Shown in pieces: positions 8,165 to 15,981 of a stretch of 64,000 nucleotides of DNA. A program made the position numbers and the translations under genes. Origin of the DNA: Dryocola clanedunensis_A (GTDB taxonomy: Bacteria; Pseudomonadota; Gammaproteobacteria; Enterobacterales; Enterobacteriaceae); assembly GCA_038405435.1 (NCBI GenBank), contig JBBYHZ010000004.1; one strand, given 5' to 3'. The notes under the pieces were generated by a model, which did no database searches, had not been told where the DNA came from, and saw nothing but the letters and a program-made list of their open reading frames with translations. Position 1 is the stretch's first letter, and the number at the start of each line of letters is the position of its first letter.

Positions 8165-9109
8165 TTAAATCTGGAAGTCGATAACCACCTCGTCTGACTC
8201 CAGCGCCTGGCGCTTAATTTCCTCTACCGAAAGTTCAGGATTGCAAAGCTCGATAAACCGCCAGACATAGTTCCGCTGCAGCTGGCCGCGCTTGATCCCC
8301 AGCCACACGGTATTGGCGTCAAAAAGATGCCGTGTATCCAGGCGTACCAGACTTCCCTCCTCGCCGCTGGCCTGATCGGCCACCAGCCCGATGCCCAGGC
8401 CAAGATCGACGTAGGTTTTCACCACGTCCGAATCCTGCGCGCTGAGCACGATATCCGGCGTCAGCCCCCGGCGTGAAAACGCTTCGTCAATACGTGAACG
8501 GCCGGTAATACCCTGCCGATAGGTAATAAGCGGCCAGCGGCTGATATCGTCGAGGGTCAGAGGGCTGGCGTGGATCAGTGGGTGGCCTTTCGGCACCAGC
8601 AGGCTGTGATACCAGCGGAACCAGGGATAGGCGACCAGAGTCGGGTCGGTGCTCAGGCGTTCGCTGGCGATGCCGATATCCGCCGTGCCGCTGTGGATCA
8701 GCGCTTCAATCTCCTGCGGCGTGCCCTGGATAAGCTCCAGGCGTACCTCAGGGAACAGCGCCCGGAAGGCCTTAATAATCACGGGAAGGCTGTAGCGCGC
8801 CTGGGTGTGGGTAGTGGCGATGGTCAGCACGCCGCTGGCATCGTTGGTGAAGAGATCCGCCAGCCGCCTGACGTTGCTGGCTTCGTTCAGAATGCGTTCG
8901 GCAATCACCAGCAGCGCCTTTCCCGGTTCGGTCATACCTAATAACCGTTTGCCCCGGCGAATGAAAATCTCAATGCCTAACTCTTCTTCCAGCTCGCGAA
9001 TGTGGCGGCTGACGCCGGACTGCGAGGTGAAAAGGATATTGGCGACCTCGGTGAGATTGTAATCCCGCCGGGCCGCCTCGCGGATAATCTTGAGTTGCTG
9101 GAAATTCAC
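8165..9109 (-). CDS. cbl: LysR-type regulator Cbl (sulfur starvation)
   Basis: A 314-residue CysB-like LysR regulator. The N-terminus NFQQLKIIREAARRDYNLTE and the helix-turn-helix segment FTSQSGVSRHIRELEEELG are characteristic of the Cbl/CysB pair. Cbl activates genes for sulfonate use (ssu, tau) when sulfate is scarce. The start is set at a GTG at 9109 because it follows GGGGG at the right spacing and matches the Cbl N-terminus; the frame stays open upstream to 9172. It lies 105 bases downstream of nac on the same strand, as in E. coli, where nac and cbl are linked. Confidence 0.93.
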   Translation of the reverse strand: MNFQQLKIIREAARRDYNLTEVANILFTSQSGVSRHIRELEEELGIEIFIRRGKRLLGMTEPGKALLVIAERILNEASNVRRLADLFTNDASGVLTIATTHTQARYSLPVIIKAFRALFPEVRLELIQGTPQEIEALIHSGTADIGIASERLSTDPTLVAYPWFRWYHSLLVPKGHPLIHASPLTLDDISRWPLITYRQGITGRSRIDEAFSRRGLTPDIVLSAQDSDVVKTYVDLGLGIGLVADQASGEEGSLVRLDTRHLFDANTVWLGIKRGQLQRNYVWRFIELCNPELSVEEIKRQALESDEVVIDFQI

Positions 9110-9214
9110 GTTGCCCCCAGGAGCATGGCTGTTCTTTACGCCATTGTTAAAGTCACAGCCCCCGGCGAACAAATAATAAAAACCAGCAAGTTATTCCTTT
9201 TAGCGATAAGACCC

Positions 9215-10132
9215 TCAGCCCACCAGCAGCAGCTCACGATTTTCCAGCGCCGGACGTGCCGCCAGCGACATAAGAATATCTTTTACTGCCTGGGCCTGAG
9301 GCGTTAACGGCAGGCGCGCCGAGAGGTTAACCGACAGAGGCAGGTTAAGGGACGGGCTGGCGATGCGCGCCATCCAGCCATTGGCGGAGGCGGTCAGCGA
9401 GCGCGCGGCAGATTCCGGCAGCACAGTCACGCCCATCCCGCTGGCAATCGCGGCGGTAAGCGTTGAGAGAGACTCAATTTCGCCGATGATCTTCGCCGTC
9501 AGGCGGCGGAGCGAAAAGGCTTCATCTACGCGCTTGCGCACGGCGCTGTAGTCACGCGGCAGGAACAGGTTCATTTCGGCCACCGCAGCGAGATCGACCG
9601 TCTGGCCTGGACAGTCGCGGGTGCCGACGAGAAACAGCTCCTCTTTCAGTAGCGGCTGGCTGGTGATGCCCGCCGTCGGGGAACGGTCGTACAGGACCGC
9701 CATGTCAAGCTGGCCGCTTAACAGCTTGTCATTCAGGGATGAACCACTGTTTTCGTGCAGGTAGACCAGCACGTCCGGGAGTTCGTTGCGCACTGCCTGA
9801 AGCAGAGGCATGGTAATCGAAGAGGCGGCGGTTCCCGGCGCAAGGCCAATGGAGACCGTGCCGCTTAGCGTCTGGCCCACGTTCCCGACCGCAAGCTGGG
9901 CCTGTTCGCACTGGCGTAAAATAGTGCGCGCGTGGGTATAAAGGATCTTTCCTGCCTCCGTCGGCGTTACGCCGCGCTTGGTGCGGATTAACAGCTGCTG
10001 ATCCATTTCCCCCTCAAGGGTTGCGACCTGCTGGCTCAGGGCCGGCTGCGCGATATGCAGCACTTCAGCGGCCTGCGTCAGGCTACCAATATCGACGATT
10101 TTTACGAAGTACTTCAGCCGTCTTAAGTTCAT
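9215..10132 (-). CDS. nac: Nitrogen assimilation control regulator Nac
   Basis: A 305-residue LysR regulator (MNLRRLKYFVKIVDIGSLTQAAE, helix-turn-helix near residues 17-36) with the Nac length. Nac couples NtrC/sigma-54 control to sigma-70 promoters: it activates genes for using poor nitrogen sources and represses others such as gdhA. The ATG at 10132 follows GGAGG. A sigma-54 promoter at 10190-10205 and an NtrC-type site further upstream support the identity. Cbl follows downstream on the same strand. Confidence 0.95.
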   Translation of the reverse strand: MNLRRLKYFVKIVDIGSLTQAAEVLHIAQPALSQQVATLEGEMDQQLLIRTKRGVTPTEAGKILYTHARTILRQCEQAQLAVGNVGQTLSGTVSIGLAPGTAASSITMPLLQAVRNELPDVLVYLHENSGSSLNDKLLSGQLDMAVLYDRSPTAGITSQPLLKEELFLVGTRDCPGQTVDLAAVAEMNLFLPRDYSAVRKRVDEAFSLRRLTAKIIGEIESLSTLTAAIASGMGVTVLPESAARSLTASANGWMARIASPSLNLPLSVNLSARLPLTPQAQAVKDILMSLAARPALENRELLLVG

Positions 10133-10189
10133 TTTGCCTCCTTCGGGAAATGCCAGCGCCAGTTTCAGCAGTGATGTCGCAGAAAGAAT

Positions 10190-10205
10190 TGCAAGATGCT
10201 TGCCA
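10190..10205 (-). promoter_or_regulatory. Sigma-54 promoter of nac
   Basis: On the minus strand TGGCAAGCATCTTGCA matches the sigma-54 consensus TGGCAC-N5-TTGCA, with GG at -24 (10204/10203) and GC at -12 (10192/10191). Transcription would start about 12 bases on, near 10179, giving a leader of roughly 47 bases before the nac ATG. This agrees with the known sigma-54 dependence of nac in enterobacteria. Confidence 0.88.
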
Positions 10206-10318
10206 CTTTTCGGGAAAGCCGGACCAGATGGTCTAAGCGGCTGGATAATAAGCGAAACTGATAAAACGCCCCCGTTTCATTAATGAAACATGGGTTTGCT
10301 TATGCCCCATAAGAGGTA

Positions 10319-10343
10319 CTCGCGCACCGTGATGGTGCGCGAG
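10319..10343. promoter_or_regulatory. Predicted NtrC enhancer site for nac
   Basis: The core GCACC-GTGAT-GGTGC (10324-10338) matches the NtrC site pattern GCACC-N5-GGTGC and sits in a perfect 10-base inverted repeat. Its centre is about 150 bases upstream of the predicted nac start, a normal enhancer distance. It lies in the gap after scsD, so it might also act as an RNA hairpin there, but no T-run follows on either strand. Confidence 0.72.
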
Positions 10344-10355
10344 AAAAACAGAAAT

Positions 10356-10862
10356 TTATGACAGACGTGCCCACCACAGGCGCAGCTTCATGCCCCAGTA
10401 GCTCGTCCAGCCGGTGGTTGAGGAGACGATCGCGCCCTTGTGAAGCACAACAAAAGTCGGCGTAACGCCAATTTCCCAGTTCTGCGACAGCCTGCCGTCC
10501 GCATCGTTGATAACCGGCAGCGTCATCTTCTTGTGGGCAAGCCAGCCGGTAACCTTTTGGTCGTCCCCTGAGCGCAGCGCCACGGTCATAACATTTTCGC
10601 CCTCTTCCGTCAGGCGCGACACGTCCGGAGTGGTGAAACGGCAGACTCCGCACCAGCTCGCCCAGAAGTAGATCAGCAGCGGACGGTCTTCGCTTAGCGC
10701 GGCCAGCGAAACATTTCTGCCGTCGAGCGTGTGCAGCGGCGTGCTGTTAAAGGTGGCGGGCAGCTGCGGCGCTCGCCACCAGTCTATGACAAGCAGCACG
10801 GCTCCGAGGAGGGCCAGCAGCACCAGCCCTTCCCGCCCCCAGCGCAGGAGTTTATTGACCAT
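10356..10862 (-). CDS. scsD: ScsD, membrane-anchored thioredoxin-like protein
   Basis: A 168-residue TlpA/CcmG-like protein with one N-terminal membrane anchor (about 12-28) and a periplasmic thioredoxin fold. The active site is WASWCGVC, Cys71 and Cys74, with a cis-Pro in GVTPTF. The ATG at 10862 is chosen because it overlaps the scsC end by 11 bases and gives the expected anchor; the frame remains open upstream. It is the last gene of scsABCD, a periplasmic thiol redox system linked in Salmonella to copper and peroxide tolerance. Confidence 0.9.
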   Translation of the reverse strand: MVNKLLRWGREGLVLLALLGAVLLVIDWWRAPQLPATFNSTPLHTLDGRNVSLAALSEDRPLLIYFWASWCGVCRFTTPDVSRLTEEGENVMTVALRSGDDQKVTGWLAHKKMTLPVINDADGRLSQNWEIGVTPTFVVLHKGAIVSSTTGWTSYWGMKLRLWWARLS

Positions 10863-11478
10863 TGGCCTGCACCAGCTTTTCCTGGACCAGCGCTTCCAGC
10901 GTCTCCCACGGCACCGCACCGGCCAGCATGGTATCGCCGACGATAGTGGCTGGCGTTCCCTGCACGCCGACGACTCTGGCGAGCTGAAGGTTCAGGCTCA
11001 ACGTTTCCATACTTTTCTGGTCCGGCGTCACGGGCGTGGCGCCGCTCTTATCAACGGCGGTTTTAATGCTCGCCGGGGTGTGATAGCCCTTTTTCGACAT
11101 CAGCATCTGGTGCAGCTTCAGAAACTGATCCGGATGCTCCCGCCAGGTAGTCAGCACGATGCGCGCCGACTCGGTAGAGGTCTCGCCTTTAAAAGGCAGC
11201 GGCCTGATGACTACCGCCACGTCCGGATATTTTTGGGTGATTTTCTCCAGCATCGGGTCGAGCTGCTTGCAGTAAGGGCAGTTGTAGTCGGTAAAAGAGA
11301 CCAGCGTCAGCTTAGGGTTGGCGGCCCCGATGCGCGGGCTTAGCGGGTCGTGGAACAGCGCCTCGTAAATGAGCTGCTGCATTTCCTCTTCCCGATCCTG
11401 TGGCTGCTGCGGCTGTTCCGCGGCCTGCGCGCTGAAGGTCACCATCAGCACCAGTAAAAAAGTCATCACCAGCTTCAT
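10852..11478 (-). CDS. scsC: ScsC, periplasmic DsbA/DsbG-like disulfide protein
   Basis: A 208-residue secreted protein with a signal peptide of about 19 residues, a short helical N-terminal segment (about 25-45), and a DsbA-type thioredoxin domain with CPYC at 67-70. The cis-Pro motif appears in VQGTPATIV. The N-terminal segment mediates oligomerisation in studied ScsC proteins. ScsC is kept reduced by ScsB. Its start overlaps the scsB stop by four bases and scsD overlaps its end, indicating translational coupling. Confidence 0.92.
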   Translation of the reverse strand: MKLVMTFLLVLMVTFSAQAAEQPQQPQDREEEMQQLIYEALFHDPLSPRIGAANPKLTLVSFTDYNCPYCKQLDPMLEKITQKYPDVAVVIRPLPFKGETSTESARIVLTTWREHPDQFLKLHQMLMSKKGYHTPASIKTAVDKSGATPVTPDQKSMETLSLNLQLARVVGVQGTPATIVGDTMLAGAVPWETLEALVQEKLVQANGQ

Positions 11479-13361
11479 TTTGTCTCTCCTTTAGCTTCCG
11501 TAAGCGTATTCAGGACGGCATCACGCGACAGCAGCGTGGGCAGCGCTTTCCCTTCCGGTAATCCAGGGCCGTAGATTTGGTTGTAGGGCACTGCCACCTG
11601 GCCGCGCCGCTTCAGGAAATCGGTGATTTCTTTCGAGGGCAGCGTCCAGTCGCCGCGCAGCGCCACGACGTCAGGGGCCTGAAGGGCCGCCTGCACATCG
11701 TCCCGGGAAAGGACGTTAAGCTTGTTGATTTTGCAGGTGATGCACCAGTCGGCCGTCACATCCACAAAGACCCGTTTATGCTGCGCAAGGGCATTTTGCA
11801 CGGCCTCTTCACTCAGCGGCTGCCAGGCAATCTGCTCTTCGCTGGCTTTGCCCGTGGCGCTGCCGAAGTGGGCGGGCAGCAGGCTTGCCAGCCAGAGTGC
11901 GGAGCCCAGCATCATGACGGCGAGGATCTTACGCAGCCAGTTCATCCACGGGCCGGGACGAGGCAAGCGCAGCGCCAGCCCCGGACGCAGGGCAATCAGC
12001 AGCCACGGCAGGCTCATACCTACGCCCAGCGCCAGGAACAGCCCCCACAGCACCGGCAGCGGAGCGGCCAGCGCTACCGCAACCGCAGTGCCCAGGAAAG
12101 GTGCGCTACAGGGCGTTGCGAGCAAGGTAGCCAGCGCTCCCTGCCAGAAATGCCCGGCCATGCCGGTGCCGCCGTGGGTGGCAAGGCGGGTGGTAAGATT
12201 CGAAGAGAGGCGGAACTCAAACAGGCCAAACAGGCTGGCGCTGAACGCCACCATCACCAGCGCCATAAAGCCGATAAACCACGGGTTCTGAAACTGGATC
12301 CCCCAGCCCAGCGCCTGATTGGTCAGCCGCAGGACGGTCATCAGCAGCGCCAGCGCCATGAAGGAGGCGATGATGCCGGCAACGGAGGCCAGAAACTGGC
12401 GGCGGATAATTTTCCGGTCCTGCTGCCCGACCAGCAGTATCGACCCCAGCTTCATGCCGAGAACCGGCAGCACGCAGGGCATCAGGTTAAGAATGAACCC
12501 GCCGAGCAGCGCGAACAGCACCACCTGCCAGAGGACAAACGGATCCTGCGGAGCAGGTACCGCAGCCGCCTCCGTCACCTTCACCGTCGACTGCTGGGCT
12601 ATGCCGTCATCAGACACCACCAGCGTCAGCGAACGCCCGCGTAAATCCGGCCCCGTACCGTCCCAGCCGTCGCTGGTCGGCACGGTAGCCCACAGGGTTT
12701 CGCCTTCCGTCTGAATTTTGGGTCTGGCAAAGCTCGCATCGTCCGGCACAACCAGAAACAGATCGGGTTTCTTCCAGCCTGCGGCGCGGGTTGCTTTTAC
12801 CACCAGCTCACCGGTTCGGTAGCCCGCGCTCAGGCTGTCCGTGAGCCCATTCTTAAGCGGAACGCTGCCCATCGCCTGAGCATAGTCATGGGCGAATGCC
12901 GCATCGCCGGCAGCTGGCGTTAGCTCAAAGGGATAATCTGTGAGCAGGCAAACGTCTTTGCAGGTTGAAAGCGTCAGCACGCCAGCGATACGGCCAGGCG
13001 GCTTACCCGGCATGGTCATCGGAATGCTGACCCGATCGTGGTAGCCCTGAGTGGTAATGCCGCCGACGTCAAAGCGCTGCGGAGTGGGCCAGAACCACTC
13101 AACCGCAGGCATAGCGTTTTTCCAGGCAATAGCAGGCGCAACGCCCCCCTCACCCGGCGAACGCCAGTAGGTTTTCCAGCCCTTTTCCAGCCTTACGTCC
13201 AGCAGCAGGCGCGTTTCGCCGCCGTCGCCGGTATCAGCGCGCAGGCGCACGCTGGCATGATCGTTATCGGCGGACGTCAGCCAGCCGGGTTCTGCGGCCC
13301 ATGAAAACGGCAGCCACAGCAGCAGTAGGCAGAGCAAAGCCTGCCTGAAAAGACTCAACAT
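11475..13361 (-). CDS. scsB: ScsB, DsbD-family inner-membrane electron transporter
   Basis: A 628-residue three-part protein: signal peptide (about 1-22) and periplasmic N-terminal domain to about 270, a membrane domain of about eight helices with the redox motifs LMPCVLP and ATPCSAPFLG, and a C-terminal periplasmic thioredoxin domain with WCITCK. It passes electrons from cytosolic thioredoxin across the membrane to ScsC and probably ScsD. Neighbours on both sides are scs genes in the Salmonella order. It starts 49 bases after scsA. Confidence 0.95.
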   Translation of the reverse strand: MLSLFRQALLCLLLLWLPFSWAAEPGWLTSADNDHASVRLRADTGDGGETRLLLDVRLEKGWKTYWRSPGEGGVAPAIAWKNAMPAVEWFWPTPQRFDVGGITTQGYHDRVSIPMTMPGKPPGRIAGVLTLSTCKDVCLLTDYPFELTPAAGDAAFAHDYAQAMGSVPLKNGLTDSLSAGYRTGELVVKATRAAGWKKPDLFLVVPDDASFARPKIQTEGETLWATVPTSDGWDGTGPDLRGRSLTLVVSDDGIAQQSTVKVTEAAAVPAPQDPFVLWQVVLFALLGGFILNLMPCVLPVLGMKLGSILLVGQQDRKIIRRQFLASVAGIIASFMALALLMTVLRLTNQALGWGIQFQNPWFIGFMALVMVAFSASLFGLFEFRLSSNLTTRLATHGGTGMAGHFWQGALATLLATPCSAPFLGTAVAVALAAPLPVLWGLFLALGVGMSLPWLLIALRPGLALRLPRPGPWMNWLRKILAVMMLGSALWLASLLPAHFGSATGKASEEQIAWQPLSEEAVQNALAQHKRVFVDVTADWCITCKINKLNVLSRDDVQAALQAPDVVALRGDWTLPSKEITDFLKRRGQVAVPYNQIYGPGLPEGKALPTLLSRDAVLNTLTEAKGETK

Positions 13362-13410
13362 ATTTTTTCTCCGTAAATGAATTAACTAACCGTGTTGCAC
13401 AGCCGGTTTG

Positions 13411-13776
13411 TCATTCACGGAAGACGCAAAATCGCAGATGGACTCTTAACGTGGGCGAAGAAAATGCCCTGACAGGCGCAACGGGCGAACGTGTCGTCCG
13501 TGCGGGAATAAGCAGTGCGAGGAGCAGGCTGACGGCAAAAAGTGCGCCTTCGAATAGCACAGGGGGAGCAGAAAGCAGCGACTTGGCGCTTAGTTCACAG
13601 GGGGTCACAGGAGCGGCAGCATCAACATCGGAGCTGATGGACTGGCTTAAGGTCATCTCTGAGGCCGCTTTCATTTGCAGGGCGTGCAGGCCCGCCATGC
13701 GCTGCGCGGTGCAAACTACCACCACCAGACATGACAGAACCAGAAACCACTTTGCCAAATGCTTGCGTTTAAACAT
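13411..13776 (-). CDS. scsA: ScsA, small membrane protein (DUF2946-like)
   Basis: A 121-residue protein with two hydrophobic spans (about 9-29 and 75-95), a small loop between, and a basic tail, as in ScsA of Salmonella. Its molecular function is not established. It is the first gene of the scs operon on this strand, and the tRNA-Asn copy 2 promoter begins about 135 bases upstream. The sequence evolves quickly, so the call leans on length, topology and gene order. Confidence 0.8.
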   Translation of the reverse strand: MFKRKHLAKWFLVLSCLVVVVCTAQRMAGLHALQMKAASEMTLSQSISSDVDAAAPVTPCELSAKSLLSAPPVLFEGALFAVSLLLALLIPARTTRSPVAPVRAFSSPTLRVHLRFCVFRE

Positions 13777-13864
13777 GCTTTCCTCATTTGTGAACCGCCT
13801 ATCTTAGCCAGTCCGCGCCGTTTGGCAACCGATGCGCTGTAAAGTTATGTCTGCCCCTGGGGCG

Positions 13865-13889
13865 CGTTTGCTTGTTTTATCAGCAAACG
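13865..13889. repeat. Inverted repeat upstream of scsA
   Basis: CGTTTGCT and AGCAAACG form an 8-base inverted repeat with a 9-base loop, about 90 bases before the scsA start. It could be an operator or a leader hairpin; no known regulator site is recognised. Confidence 0.35.
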
Positions 13890-13912
13890 AACGCCTTGCG
13901 CTGTTTCAGGCT

Positions 13913-13941
13913 TTGACAAGGGGGAACGGGGTCGTTAATAT
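13913..13941 (+). promoter_or_regulatory. Promoter of tRNA-Asn copy 2
   Basis: A consensus -35 TTGACA (13913-13918) and a -10 TAATAT (13936-13941) with a 17-base spacer are followed by a GC-rich discriminator (GCGCCCC), typical of stable-RNA promoters under stringent control. Confidence 0.85.
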
Positions 13942-13959
13942 GCGCCCCGTTCACACGAT

Positions 13960-14035
13960 TCCTCTGTAGTTCAGTCGGTAGAACGGCGGACTGTTAATCC
14001 GTATGTCACTGGTTCGAGTCCAGTCAGAGGAGCCA
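13960..14035 (+). tRNA. tRNA-Asn(GUU), copy 2
   Basis: A 76-base gene identical to copy 1, with anticodon GTT and encoded CCA. The identity with copy 3 extends into both flanks: 13941-14056 equals 17626-17741 over 116 bases. A degenerate copy of its 3' end recurs at 14838-14888, suggesting past integration here. Confidence 0.98.
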
Positions 14036-14045
14036 AATTAGAGAA

Positions 14046-14076
14046 GCCCGCTTAAGGAAACTTAAGCGGGTTTTTT
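14046..14076 (+). terminator. Terminator of tRNA-Asn copy 2
   Basis: Stem CCCGCTTAAG/CTTAAGCGGG with a GAAA loop and six T residues. Confidence 0.9.
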
Positions 14077-14189
14077 GCTGTTTTCAGGCATGCCTGAAAA
14101 GCCTTATCAGATATTGATTCACGAACTCTGGCGAAAAACCTATCCGACGCGTTTTCAGTTTCCATGCTCACCCAGTGGGCTGGCAAAAA

Positions 14190-14522
14190 TCAGTTGAGGA
14201 TAGCTTCCAGCCTTCCCAGCACTTCGTTCAGGATAGTTTCAGGTATACGTTCCAGCCGTTTGCCGCTACGGGCCTCCATATCAATGGTTCTGGGCTGGTC
14301 GCAACGTATAACACCTGTTGTTTTCGTCCCTGCGCCATCCAGCGATACGGTAAAACCCGCCGTGCGGGCAACGTTTCCGCCGCTGGTCACAGGAACAATG
14401 ACAGGTAACCGGGTGAGCTTATTGAACGCTGCCTTCGATACGATGAGCACCGGACGTTTTCCGCTTTGCTCATGACCAGCAGTAGGATCAAGTGAAACGA
14501 GCCAAATTTCGCCTCTGTCCAT
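14190..14522 (-). CDS. MazF/PemK-family endoribonuclease toxin
   Basis: The 110-residue product has the MazF/PemK/ChpB fold signature: MDRGEIWLVSLDPTAGHEQ-x-GKRPVLI at the start, the central VIVPVTSGG strand, and RCDQPRTID around residues 73-81. Family members cut mRNA at short sequence motifs. Its ATG directly follows the TAA of the upstream antitoxin fragment (TAAATG), so translation is coupled. The toxin is full length and its conserved Arg and strand motifs are present. It lies in a short segment between tRNA-Asn copy 2 and a decayed tRNA repeat, so it was probably carried by a small mobile island. Confidence 0.9.
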   Translation of the reverse strand: MDRGEIWLVSLDPTAGHEQSGKRPVLIVSKAAFNKLTRLPVIVPVTSGGNVARTAGFTVSLDGAGTKTTGVIRCDQPRTIDMEARSGKRLERIPETILNEVLGRLEAILN

Positions 14523-14678
14523 TTACAGGATCTCCTTACCCACGGCAGGTGCATCAATCCATTCCCGATCTTCCTCACTGATTTCAGCGTGCGGATCGCA
14601 CTGTGCCAGCAGCTCTTCAAGCGAATAGCGGGGCCGTTTCTGGGGTTCAATAATCAGGCGGCCATTATCAATGGTCAT
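14523..14678 (-). CDS. N-terminally truncated ChpS/PemI-type antitoxin
   Basis: A 51-codon frame from ATG 14678 to TAA 14523 matches the C-terminal half of MazE/ChpS/PemI antitoxins: NGRLIIEP, then YSLEELLAQCD, then an acidic tail. Full antitoxins of this family are about 80 residues and begin with an AbrB-type DNA-binding half, which is missing here. The same frame continues upstream only as TAKVG before a TGA, so the gene lost its 5' part by deletion or rearrangement near 14690-14700. The remaining half is the part that binds and neutralises the toxin in studied homologues. It may still protect the cell but could not bind the operator. Confidence 0.75.
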   Translation of the reverse strand: MTIDNGRLIIEPQKRPRYSLEELLAQCDPHAEISEEDREWIDAPAVGKEIL

Positions 14679-14837
14679 GCCCACTTTTGCGGTTCAAAGG
14701 TTTATGACGGATCGGATAAACGAAATGCGGCGCAGGTTCCATATCAGATCTGCGCCGGGAATATATTAGCGGCAGCACGAAGGCAATTAATCTCTGATCT
14801 AAATATTCAGGCTCAGGCTGGTAATCAGCCAGTCAGG

Positions 14838-14888
14838 GGTTCAGCCGATTCAGCCAGAGGAGCCCTAACTAAAGAAGCCCGCTTAAAG
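14838..14888 (+). repeat. Degenerate copy of the tRNA-Asn 3' end (candidate att remnant)
   Basis: This stretch repeats the T-arm, acceptor end and terminator entry of tRNA-Asn. CAGCCAGAGGAGCC matches CAGTCAGAGGAGCC of the tRNA, and the next 21 bases match the sequence after the tRNA (ending AGAAGCCCGCTTAA) at about 18 positions. The rest of the tRNA is absent. It is in direct orientation to copy 2, about 0.85 kb away, with the toxin module between, the geometry of attL/attR around a small integrated element. The last bases overlap the stop codon of erfK. Confidence 0.7.
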
Positions 14889-15818
14889 CTGACCCGTGCT
14901 GCCGGGCATGGTGCTGATAAGCATCGGCATTCCTGAGCGGCGGAGCAACGCGGCGCTCACAACGTCTGCATCGACGCCGTCCCCCTCGGTGACATTGCGC
15001 AGCGCCGGGGTCATGGGCAGCGGGACTTTCCTGTCGGATTCAAACTCGGTGCGGTTACGGGACAGCGGCTCGTGCACTTCCAGCCAGCGCCGCCCGTCCG
15101 GCTCGACGGTGACTTTCACCGGCTGGTCAATCAGCTGTACGCGCGTCCCCACCGGCACGTTATCGAACAGATATTTAATATCGTCTTTGCGCAGGCGAAT
15201 GCAGCCCTGGCTGACGCGCAGGCCGATACCAAAGTTGGCGTTTGTCCCGTGGATGGCGTAGAGCCTGCCGATGTAAATCGCGTAAAGCCCCATCGGATTA
15301 TCCTCGCCCGGCGGGACGAAGGCCGGCAGGGTTTTGCCCTCCTTCGCGTATTCGCGGCGGGTATTCGCCGTCGGCGTCCAGGCGGGAGCCTCCTGCTTAC
15401 GCTCAACCTTCGTCACCCAGTTGCGCGGCGTTTCACGCCCGGCCTGGCCAATGCCAATCGGCAGAATTTCTACCGTGCCGCTGTCCTGCGGATAGTAGTA
15501 AAGCCGCATTTCGGCGACGTTTACCACTATCCCCTCGCGGACGGTATCCGGCAGAATCACCTGCTGCGGAATAGTCAGCTGGCTACCGGCTTTTGGCAGG
15601 AACGGATCGACGCCCGGATTGGCCTCCAGCATATTGCTGAACCCCTGCCCGTAGAGGGCGGCAAAGTACTCCAGCGGCTGGGTGTTCCCGTCCGGGACGG
15701 TAGCAATTAACGCCGTGCCGACAAGGCGGCTGCCCTCCGGCGGAAGCGGATAGGTGACCGCAATGGCGCTATGGGTAACGGCGGCAAGCACCAGGGCAAG
15801 CGAGGATAAACGAATCAT
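14883..15818 (-). CDS. erfK: L,D-transpeptidase ErfK (LdtA)
   Basis: A 311-residue periplasmic enzyme of the YkuD family that attaches Braun lipoprotein to peptidoglycan. It has a signal peptide (about 1-20), a LysM-like segment near 45-90, and the catalytic domain with His190 (AIHGTN) and the nucleophile in SQGCIRL, Cys206. Length agrees with E. coli ErfK (310). The last codons fall in the decayed tRNA repeat, so the C-terminal tail (PGSTGQL) may have been altered by that event; the catalytic part is unaffected. It is divergent from amn. Confidence 0.95.
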   Translation of the reverse strand: MIRLSSLALVLAAVTHSAIAVTYPLPPEGSRLVGTALIATVPDGNTQPLEYFAALYGQGFSNMLEANPGVDPFLPKAGSQLTIPQQVILPDTVREGIVVNVAEMRLYYYPQDSGTVEILPIGIGQAGRETPRNWVTKVERKQEAPAWTPTANTRREYAKEGKTLPAFVPPGEDNPMGLYAIYIGRLYAIHGTNANFGIGLRVSQGCIRLRKDDIKYLFDNVPVGTRVQLIDQPVKVTVEPDGRRWLEVHEPLSRNRTEFESDRKVPLPMTPALRNVTEGDGVDADVVSAALLRRSGMPMLISTMPGSTGQL

Positions 15819-15981
15819 GGTTTCCCCGTTATAAACAGGATGGATTAAGTTTAAATATAACCCTCCGCTGCGGATCTGGTGAGATTTCGGCCGCAGACCT
15901 GAGTCTTAAAGTTTTTCACATTCCCGCTACATCCCCCTTCCGTTCTTTCCCGTCCGTGACATACTGACGGAACCCGCGTCC

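Noticed and set aside
10319..10343. Hairpin after scsD as a Rho-independent terminator
   Set aside because: No T-run on either strand, while the core matches the NtrC site pattern at an enhancer distance from the nac promoter.
11577..12644. Plus-strand frame opposite scsB (355 codons)
   Set aside because: The product is rich in Gln, His and Arg with no domain pattern; it mirrors codon bias of scsB.
14077..14189. Integrase remnant next to tRNA-Asn copy 2
   Set aside because: Short frames here show no integrase motif; nothing beyond the att-like repeat supports it.
14387..14650. Alternative 87-codon frame overlapping the toxin start as the antitoxin
   Set aside because: Its product has no antitoxin resemblance. 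The 51-codon frame ending directly before the toxin carries the MazE/ChpS C-terminal pattern.
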